Assembly: GCA_023395435.1 (NCBI GenBank)
Contig: JAEWZG010000140.1
Span: forward strand, 1-7,867
Length of the DNA: 7,867 nucleotides
Reading direction: 5' to 3'
DNA from: Bacillota bacterium
GTDB lineage: Bacteria; Bacillota; Clostridia; Oscillospirales; Ruminococcaceae
Made by a program: the position numbers and the translations under genes. The stretch's first letter is position 1, and every line of letters begins with the position of its first letter. This document shows positions 1 through 4,993 of the stretch, piece by piece. A model generated the notes under the pieces. That model was given only the letters and a program-made list of their open reading frames with translations. It was not told the origin of the DNA and ran no database searches.

Positions 1-1168
1 CATTCGGGAGGTATGAACGTGATGTGGTTTCTCCCCATTTAAAAGTACCTTCATCAGGTTCAATTTCTTCCATAAGAATCTTAAATAATGTTGTAATAGC
101 CTGTTCACTTTGCCCAATGAATGCAACTTTATCACCATTACCAAGCGTGAATGAGATATTGTTAAGGAGCTTTACTCCATCAACAGTTTTTGATAGTCCA
201 CGAACCTGAAGGATATCCTTGCCAGCTTCCCTATCCATATCAAAGCCTATATAAGGATACTTTCTGCTTGAAGCTGGAAGTTCTTCAACTGTTAGCTTAT
301 CGATAAGCTTCTTTCTTGATGTTGCCTGTTTTGATTTTGACTTATTGGCAGAGAAACGCTCAATAAAGCTTTGAAGTTCTTTAATTTTATCTTCATTTTT
401 CTTATTCTGCTGTTTAATCATTCTCTGGATAAGCTGACTTGATTCATACCAGAATTCATAGTTTCCGACATACATTTTTATTTTTGTATAATCAATATCA
501 ACGATATGTGTACAGACGTTATTCAAAAAGTGACGGTCATGGGATACAACGATTACTGTTCCGAAGTATTCTGAAAGGAATTCTTCAAGCCAAGCAATAG
601 CGTCAATGTCAAGATGGTTAGTTGGCTCATCAAGAAGTATTATTTCTGGATTGCCAAACAGTGCTTGCGCAAGAAGAACCTTAACCTTTTCATTACCTGA
701 AAGTGAAGCCATCTGTGTGTAAAGTATATCTTCTGAAAGCCCAAGTCCCTGAATAAGCTTTGAAGCGTCAGATTCAGCTTCCCATCCATTCATTTCAGCA
801 AATTCGCCTTCAAGCTCTGCAGCTAGTGTTCCGTCTTCTTCAGAGAAATCTTCCTTAGCATACAGCTCTTCCTTATGCTTTATAATTTCATAAAGGCGTA
901 AATTACCCATTATAACTGTGTCAAGAACAGTGTATTCATCATAAGCAAAATGGTCCTGCTTCAAAACTGATAATCGAATATTTTTAGGAATTATAACCTC
1001 ACCTGTTGAAGGTTCAATTTCGCCACATAGAATTTTAAGAAAAGTGGATTTTCCCGCTCCGTTTGCTCCTATTATTCCATAGCAGTTTCCCGGCGTGAAT
1101 TTCAAGTCAACATCTTTAAAAAGTGTAGTGCCTCCAAAATTTAGGCTTACATTTGATACTGTAATCAT
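1..1168 (-). CDS. ABC-F family ATPase, YbiT-like (partial, C-terminus beyond left edge)
   Basis: Soluble tandem-ABC ATPase without membrane domains; ABC-F proteins bind near the ribosomal E site and modulate translation. The first 389 codons are present; family members are about 520-540 residues. In the first ATPase domain I see Walker A GANGAGKST (34-42), Q71, a signature LSGNEKVKV (156-164, Asn replacing the second Gly of LSGGE), Walker B with DEPTNHLD (180-187) and the switch His in SHDRHF (H210). An acidic insertion at about 92-135 fits the ABC-F arm. A charged, helical linker with many Lys and Gln (about 245-295) fits the interdomain tRNA-contacting linker. The second domain starts near 317, but its P-loop reads GQSEQAITT (352-360) and lacks the Walker Lys and two glycines. 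Start ATG at 1168 has GGAGG four bases upstream and its own promoter. YbiT-like assignment rests on the LSGNEKVKVLLAQALFGNP stretch; a resistance-type ABC-F is less likely. Confidence 0.9.
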   Translation of the reverse strand, partial: MITVSNVSLNFGGTTLFKDVDLKFTPGNCYGIIGANGAGKSTFLKILCGEIEPSTGEVIIPKNIRLSVLKQDHFAYDEYTVLDTVIMGNLRLYEIIKHKEELYAKEDFSEEDGTLAAELEGEFAEMNGWEAESDASKLIQGLGLSEDILYTQMASLSGNEKVKVLLAQALFGNPEIILLDEPTNHLDIDAIAWLEEFLSEYFGTVIVVSHDRHFLNNVCTHIVDIDYTKIKMYVGNYEFWYESSQLIQRMIKQQNKKNEDKIKELQSFIERFSANKSKSKQATSRKKLIDKLTVEELPASSRKYPYIGFDMDREAGKDILQVRGLSKTVDGVKLLNNISFTLGNGDKVAFIGQSEQAITTLFKILMEEIEPDEGTFKWGETTSRSYLPN

Positions 1169-1172
1169 TTTT

Positions 1173-1177
1173 CCTCC
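1173..1177 (-). promoter_or_regulatory. Ribosome binding site of the ABC-F gene
   Basis: The minus strand reads ATTGGAGGAAAAATG. GGAGG ends four bases before the ATG at 1168. This is a strong but closely spaced Shine-Dalgarno sequence and it fixes the start codon. Confidence 0.8.
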
Positions 1178-1202
1178 AATTAATAAAATAATAAACTTAT
1201 TT

Positions 1203-1230
1203 ATTATAACATATTAATAAAAAAAAGCAA
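1203..1230 (-). promoter_or_regulatory. Extended -10 promoter of the ABC-F gene
   Basis: The minus strand has a perfect extended -10 element, TGTTATAAT, with TATAAT at 1208-1203 and TG at 1211-1210. A weak -35, TTGCTT (1230-1225), sits 16 bp upstream; only its TTG matches consensus, which the extended -10 would compensate. Predicted transcription start is near 1196, giving a leader of about 28 nt with no room for a riboswitch or attenuator of the kind seen upstream of many resistance ABC-F genes. Confidence 0.65.
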
Positions 1231-1249
1231 ACCCGAGGTAATTATTATA

Positions 1250-1278
1250 TTGCAAACAATAATAAAATATGTTAAAAT
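1250..1278 (+). promoter_or_regulatory. Promoter of the membrane-protein gene
   Basis: TTGCAA (-35, 1250-1255), a 17-bp spacer, then TAAAAT (-10, 1273-1278) preceded by TG at 1270-1271, which makes an extended -10. Predicted start of transcription is near 1285, about 28 nt before the ATG at 1313. The TTG of the -35 box is in frame with the gene and could be mistaken for a start codon, but it would lie upstream of the transcript. This promoter is back-to-back with the ABC-F promoter; the two -35 elements are 19 bp apart. Confidence 0.65.
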
Positions 1279-1297
1279 ATATACAATATTTTGTAGT

Positions 1298-1304
1298 AAG
1301 GGAG
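1298..1304 (+). promoter_or_regulatory. Ribosome binding site deciding the start of the membrane-protein gene
   Basis: AAGGGAG lies eight bases before ATG 1313 and inside the frame that would be coding if translation began at TTG 1250. It supports 1313 as the true start. Confidence 0.75.
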
Positions 1305-1312
1305 TTTTTGTT

Positions 1313-2413
1313 ATGGAAAATAATACTTATAAACCATCAAACAAGTTTAATATCACTGGTTTTTTATTGATTATTCTTGCTGTTGCTGGTGCTGGTTGTC
1401 TGCTCAGCGCATTATACCTTAAGATTAATCAAATTAACCCTATCGTTTATCTTACAATTCTTCTGACTTGTGGATTTGGAGCTTTATTAGGATTAATTTC
1501 AAATTTAATAATACACAAATTTAAAATTAGAAATGCTGGTATGGCTCTTCTTGCCGTTCTTATTGGTGCACTTATTTTTACATATTTTAAATGGGCATTA
1601 TATGATTATTGGGATTATAAAGATGTAATGGAAAACATGAAGGAAAAATATAATGTCTCTGAAAGTGATATTTTAAAAATCGAACCTGAATTTGAACGTA
1701 CTTTGGGTGGAGTCATTACTTCACCATCAACTCTCTGGAACGATATTAAGCAAATTAACGAAGAAGGCAGATGGTCATACAGTTCAAGTCATTCTTCGTC
1801 ATCAACAAAGACTCCTGTTAAAGGCATCCCACTTACTATAGTATGGATTTTTGAAGCAGGAATACTTTTACTCATTCCAATGTTAATGGCTAATAGCAAA
1901 GCAAAATGTCCTTTTTCAGAAACAGATGATGAATGGATGACAGAATATAAGACACCTTTCCTGTTCGGAAATTATGATATTACAAGAAACAAACAGTTAA
2001 TATTAAATAATCCTGATGAAATATTCAATATTCCTTATCTTGAAAACTTAGCGCCTCGTCAGGGCTACATAAAAGGTATTTTATATCATTCTGCTGATTA
2101 TTCTGAATGCTATCTTACACTTGCAATTCAAACACACAACAAGAAAAATAATAAATATGATTCTGCTAATATTATTAAGTATTTGAAATTAAGTTACCCA
2201 CAGGTTGATAGATTGTTTGACCACTGTCATTTGAACAAGCCTTTTGCTTCAACAACTAATTACAATTATCAGACTCAGTATCAGACTCCAGAGCAGAATA
2301 CTCCTATGAGTAATGGTTATGCTCAACCTACATATCAGCAGCCGATCTATCAGCCACAGCAACCTACTCAAAACAAAAGCGATTATGTAGATCCTGATGA
2401 ATTCTTCAAATAG
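1313..2413 (+). CDS. Four-helix membrane protein of unknown function with Gln/Pro/Tyr-rich tail
   Basis: I do not recognise this 366-residue protein. Hydrophobic segments at about 14-36, 44-67, 75-97 and 172-193 predict four membrane helices. The basic loop HKFKIRN (68-74) and the Lys residues after helix 4 put the N-terminus, the 68-74 loop and the long C-terminus in the cytoplasm. An acidic loop of about 73 residues (98-170) would then lie outside and ends in a Ser-rich stretch, SYSSSHSSSSTK (155-166). The cytoplasmic part (194-310) has mixed, globular-looking composition and starts with a Cys-Pro (199-200). Residues 316-355 are low-complexity and rich in Gln, Pro, Tyr, Thr and Asn, followed by the acidic-aromatic end DPDEFFK. 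The start at 1313 is chosen from AAGGGAG spacing and the promoter; a TTG at 1250 would add 21 residues but is the -35 box. The gene has its own promoter and terminator, so it looks monocistronic. Its neighbours give no hint of function. Confidence 0.8.
   Translation: MENNTYKPSNKFNITGFLLIILAVAGAGCLLSALYLKINQINPIVYLTILLTCGFGALLGLISNLIIHKFKIRNAGMALLAVLIGALIFTYFKWALYDYWDYKDVMENMKEKYNVSESDILKIEPEFERTLGGVITSPSTLWNDIKQINEEGRWSYSSSHSSSSTKTPVKGIPLTIVWIFEAGILLLIPMLMANSKAKCPFSETDDEWMTEYKTPFLFGNYDITRNKQLILNNPDEIFNIPYLENLAPRQGYIKGILYHSADYSECYLTLAIQTHNKKNNKYDSANIIKYLKLSYPQVDRLFDHCHLNKPFASTTNYNYQTQYQTPEQNTPMSNGYAQPTYQQPIYQPQQPTQNKSDYVDPDEFFK
2267..2290 (+). repeat. Short in-frame tandem repeat in the membrane-protein tail
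   Basis: TATCAGACTC occurs twice with a 12-bp period (2267 and 2279), encoding YQTQ then YQTP. Looser Tyr-Gln-Gln-Pro units continue to about 2370. The 12-bp period keeps the frame, so copy number could vary between strains without breaking the gene. Confidence 0.6.
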
Positions 2414-2418
2414 ACATG

Positions 2419-2453
2419 AAAAACCTGCAACATTTAAGTATGTTGCAGGTTTT
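2419..2453. terminator. Bidirectional rho-independent terminator between convergent genes
   Basis: A perfect inverted repeat of 14 bp (2420-2433 paired with 2440-2453) encloses a six-base loop, TTAAGT. The core stem is ACCTGCAACA/TGTTGCAGGT, flanked by an A run on the left (2419-2423) and a T run on the right (2450-2453). It therefore gives a stem followed by U residues in both directions. It lies six bases after the membrane-protein stop codon and three bases after the nadA stop codon, and should end both transcripts. Confidence 0.9.
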
Positions 2454-2456
2454 ACT

Positions 2457-3368
2457 TTATTCCTTACCAAGTTCAATCATTGCGTCTATAGGCACTTTTG
2501 CTTTAAGTCTTGTTTCTTCATCAATCTCAATTTCAAGTCCGCCTTTTCCGGTTAAGGCTTTATAAACATCCATTAATGATGTAACTCTCATATCAGGGCA
2601 CATAAGACTTTTTGAAAGAAGCGGGAAGTTCCTGCTTGGATATCTTATATTAAGATGATCAGCAATGCTCTTTTCTGTACCGATGACAACATCTTCTTTG
2701 ACATTTGAGACATAATCGACAATTCCTGTTGTTGAACCTATATAGTCAGCATACTGCAATACCTGAGGTGGAAGTTCAGGGTGCATTGCAATTTTCATAT
2801 CAGGGTATCTTTCCTTAACAGTTTTTACATCCTGTTCAGTAACAGAATCATGTACAGGACAGTACCCATTCATAAGGATAATGTCCTTGCCTGGGAGCTG
2901 TGATTTAATATATGAACCTAAATTCTTGTCAGGAACGAAAAGTATAGGCTCTTTTATTTTTGAAACTATCTTCAATGCACTTGATGATGTAACACAAACA
3001 TCGCATACCGCTTTGAGTTTTGCTGTTGTGTTTACATAAGCAACAACCTTGAAAATAGGATTTTTCTCTTTAAATTTAAGGACTTCCTGCGGGGTAATCT
3101 GTTCAGCCATAGGACATGTTGCTATCTCGACCGGCAAAATAACTTTCTTTTCAGGAGAAAGGATTTTTACTGTTTCAGCCATAAATTTTACGCCACAAAG
3201 TATAACCGTTTTCTGAGGATATTTTTTTGCAACTGTACTAAGTGCAAATGAATCACCCACTTCATCAGCTATCTCAAGAATTTCAGGTGACTGATAGCTA
3301 TGTGCAAGTATTACTGCATCCTTCTCTTTCTTTAATGCTAAAATCTGCTTCTGAATATTTAATATCAT
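2457..3368 (-). CDS. nadA: Quinolinate synthase NadA
   Basis: Cytoplasmic [4Fe-4S] enzyme that condenses iminoaspartate with dihydroxyacetone phosphate to quinolinate in de novo NAD biosynthesis. The 303 residues match the short bacterial form (about 300). Three Cys fit the cluster ligands of characterised NadA proteins by motif and spacing: C85 (ATCPMA), C170 (NGYCPVH) and C257 (LMCPDM). Active-site signatures are visible: H23 and Y25 (LAHSYQ), Y111 and N113 (YVNTT), the SSSA stretch near 128-131, and H196/E198 (MHPEL). The start chosen is ATG 3368, with AGAGGT (3383-3378) nine bases upstream; the frame stays open to 3422, but that extension would overlap the end of the preceding gene and lacks family-like sequence. 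It is the last gene of the minus-strand cluster, 22 nt after the coiled-coil gene. Its usual partners nadB and nadC are not adjacent. No recognisable niacin-repressor site was seen. Confidence 0.95.
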   Translation of the reverse strand: MILNIQKQILALKKEKDAVILAHSYQSPEILEIADEVGDSFALSTVAKKYPQKTVILCGVKFMAETVKILSPEKKVILPVEIATCPMAEQITPQEVLKFKEKNPIFKVVAYVNTTAKLKAVCDVCVTSSSALKIVSKIKEPILFVPDKNLGSYIKSQLPGKDIILMNGYCPVHDSVTEQDVKTVKERYPDMKIAMHPELPPQVLQYADYIGSTTGIVDYVSNVKEDVVIGTEKSIADHLNIRYPSRNFPLLSKSLMCPDMRVTSLMDVYKALTGKGGLEIEIDEETRLKAKVPIDAMIELGKE

Positions 3369-3377
3369 GATAACAAG

Positions 3378-3383
3378 ACCTCT
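3378..3383 (-). promoter_or_regulatory. Ribosome binding site deciding the nadA start
   Basis: AGAGGT on the minus strand lies nine bases before ATG 3368, within the 22-nt gap after the coiled-coil gene. It favours the 303-residue NadA over a longer overlapping version. Confidence 0.7.
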
Positions 3384-3390
3384 GTATGTT

Positions 3391-3849
3391 TTATTTTTTC
3401 TTTGCTGTTTCGCGGATTGCATTCCTTATCTGTCTTATGTCATTTATATTTTTTATAAGTATTTCTTCAGTTTCGTTCAGCATTCCGTCCATACGCTCAT
3501 TCATTGCCATTCTGATATCTCTATCCTTATTCTGAGCATTAAGAATAATATCACCGGCCTTTTCCTTTGCCAACCTTACTATTTCATCATTGTTAACGAT
3601 AAGCTTTGCACGTTCCTCAGCACGTTTAATAATTATTTCAGCTTCTTTTCTTGCTTCGTTGATAATCTGTGAGCGGTCATACACCATCTGCTTTGCGTTG
3701 CTGATTTCGTTAGGCATGTTATCTCTGATTTCGTCAATGTACTCTCTGAGCTTGTCAATATCAACTGCGCACTTTTTATTGGAAAAAGGTATTGCTGGTG
3801 CTTTATCAAGAACCTCGTCCATTAAAATAAGAATTTCATCGATAGTCAT
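3391..3849 (-). CDS. Conserved coiled-coil protein of unknown function
   Basis: 152-residue soluble protein with no signal peptide or membrane helix. A short N-terminal segment (1-30) contains the hydrophobic turn APAIPFSNKK, followed by long charged helices from about 31 to 148 rich in Glu, Lys, Arg, Ala and Ile. Alternating segments such as INEARKEAEIIIKRAEERAK (63-82) resemble the peripheral-stalk b/H subunits of ATP synthases. Proteins of this type beside coaD in Clostridia are, as I recall, often named 'ATPase' or 'ATP synthase subunit B/H-like' from this coiled-coil similarity alone; there is no nucleotide-binding motif and no ATP synthase operon here, so I would not transfer that function. 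DivIVA-like scaffolds are another superficial resemblance. It starts three bases after the coaD stop, with AAAGGAG inside the coaD 3' end, so translation is probably coupled to coaD. Confidence 0.85.
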   Translation of the reverse strand: MTIDEILILMDEVLDKAPAIPFSNKKCAVDIDKLREYIDEIRDNMPNEISNAKQMVYDRSQIINEARKEAEIIIKRAEERAKLIVNNDEIVRLAKEKAGDIILNAQNKDRDIRMAMNERMDGMLNETEEILIKNINDIRQIRNAIRETAKKK

Positions 3850-3852
3850 TTG

Positions 3853-4338
3853 CTAAACTCCTTTGATTAATCTGTTTTTAATAAAATTATGAATTTCCTT
3901 CGGAACAAAGTGACTAATGTCACCGCCAAAGCTTGCAATCTGTTTTACTACACTTGAACTAAGATACATATTTTCAGCACTTGTTGTAAGAAATACTGTT
4001 TCAGCCTCAGAATAAAGCTTTTTATTCGCAAGTGCCATCTGGAATTCATATTCAAAGTCACTAACAGCCCTGAGTCCTTTAACAATTGCGTTTGCATCTG
4101 TACGTTTTAAGTAATCAGCAAGCAGTCCGTCAGATACATCCACCTCAATATTGTCGATATTCTTTGTGACTTCCTTTATCATCATTATTCGTTCATCGGC
4201 GGTAAAACTCGCCTGCTTTACAGGATTGATTGACACAACAACAATCACCTTGTCAAAAAGTTTTGACGCCCTCGTCATTATGTCAACGTGCCCTAAAGTT
4301 ACTGGGTCAAAGCTTCCTGGACATACCGCTATTTTCAT
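3853..4338 (-). CDS. coaD: Phosphopantetheine adenylyltransferase CoaD
   Basis: Cytoplasmic, usually hexameric nucleotidyltransferase making dephospho-CoA and pyrophosphate from ATP and 4'-phosphopantetheine, the penultimate step of CoA biosynthesis. The 161 residues match the usual length (about 160). Visible motifs are GSFDPVTLGH (8-17, with S9 and the TxGH nucleotide-binding signature), K41 in the NPVKQ loop, KGLRAVSDFEYE (87-98) and LSSSVVKQIA (126-135), the counterpart of the C-terminal SSS(x)V(K/R) motif. K87 stands where E. coli has Arg88, a conservative change; R90 is kept. The ATG overlaps the rsmD stop codon (ATGA at 4338-4335) and has AAGGAGG (4352-4346) seven bases upstream, inside rsmD. 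The rsmD-coaD pairing is widespread in bacteria and supports both calls. Confidence 0.97.
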   Translation of the reverse strand: MKIAVCPGSFDPVTLGHVDIMTRASKLFDKVIVVVSINPVKQASFTADERIMMIKEVTKNIDNIEVDVSDGLLADYLKRTDANAIVKGLRAVSDFEYEFQMALANKKLYSEAETVFLTTSAENMYLSSSVVKQIASFGGDISHFVPKEIHNFIKNRLIKGV

Positions 4339-4883
4339 TCGTCATCCTCCTTGATTTTCAGCAGGCTCAAGGTAATTTTACCGTAGTTGTATGATTTAAT
4401 TTTCTTAAGTCTTCCTATATTGTCTGGCAGAGTAAGTTCCTTTTCATGTTCGCAGATAACAATTCCGCCTGTATTCATTATTTTTTCAAGCAAAGGCAAT
4501 ACCGAAAGTAAAATACCTTTATGATATGGTGGATCTAAAAGTGCAATGTCATAGGTTGATTTTGTTCCCTTTAAAAAATCAATACTATCCATGCTTGCAA
4601 TTCTTGCATTTGCCATAAGACCTGTTGATAAGAGGTTTTCTTTTGTTACTTGAATAGAATTTCTGCTACTGTCAACAAAGGTAGCAAACTTTGCTCCTCG
4701 ACTCAAGGCTTCTATTCCAAGCTGACCTGAACCAGAAAAAAGATCAAGAACTGTTGCTCCTTCAAGATCAAAATGAATGATACTAAATATTGATTCCTTC
4801 ACTCTGTCTGTTGTTGGCCTAACATCTATCCCTTCAAGTGTTTTAAGACGTTTTCCACGTGCACTTCCAGTAATTACTCGCAT
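4335..4883 (-). CDS. rsmD: 16S rRNA (guanine966-N2)-methyltransferase RsmD
   Basis: SAM-dependent methyltransferase that modifies G966 (E. coli numbering) of 16S rRNA in the small-subunit head near the P site, acting on assembled or assembling 30S particles. The 182 residues are the usual length. The sequence shows the family N-terminus RVITGSARGKRL (2-13), RPTTDRVKESIFSI (22-35), SAM-binding motif I VLDLFSGSGQLGIEA (45-59), an acidic motif II residue at D71, and catalytic motif IV DPPY (117-120). The start at 4883 has GAGGG (4895-4891) seven bases upstream. It is the first gene of the proposed rsmD-coaD-coiled-coil-nadA operon, with a near-consensus promoter upstream, and it overlaps coaD by four bases. 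Confidence 0.96.
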   Translation of the reverse strand: MRVITGSARGKRLKTLEGIDVRPTTDRVKESIFSIIHFDLEGATVLDLFSGSGQLGIEALSRGAKFATFVDSSRNSIQVTKENLLSTGLMANARIASMDSIDFLKGTKSTYDIALLDPPYHKGILLSVLPLLEKIMNTGGIVICEHEKELTLPDNIGRLKKIKSYNYGKITLSLLKIKEDDE

Positions 4884-4948
4884 TAAATTGCCCTCACAAA
4901 ATTTTATATATAGTATGAATTGTATTATTATGTTTTTTCATAGAAAAT

Positions 4949-4977
4949 ATTATAATATATTTTCGGACTTTTGTCTA
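4949..4977 (-). promoter_or_regulatory. Promoter of the rsmD-coaD-nadA operon
   Basis: On the minus strand TAGACA (-35, 4977-4972, five of six consensus bases) is followed by exactly 17 bp and a perfect TATAAT (-10, 4954-4949). Predicted transcription start is near 4942, leaving a leader of about 59 nt before rsmD. It lies in the 110-nt gap after uvrC, where I found no convincing terminator, so read-through from uvrC could add to this promoter. Confidence 0.75.
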
Positions 4978-4993
4978 CATAAATGATAATAAT

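Noticed and set aside
24..209. Plus-strand open frame opposite the ABC-F gene
   Set aside because: It is antisense to clearly conserved coding sequence and lacks its own ribosome binding site or family-like sequence.
1231..1239. ACCCGAGGT as a possible operator between divergent promoters
   Set aside because: The inverted symmetry is only three bases per arm; too little to call a site without comparison.
2249..2476. Minus-strand 75-codon frame overlapping the terminator
   Set aside because: It runs across the hairpin and is antisense to the membrane-protein tail; no Shine-Dalgarno was seen, so it is not a likely gene.
3367..3856. Two Phe/Ile/Ser-rich plus-strand frames that look like membrane peptides
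   Set aside because: They are antisense to the coiled-coil gene; the hydrophobic look comes from reverse-complemented Lys/Glu codons.
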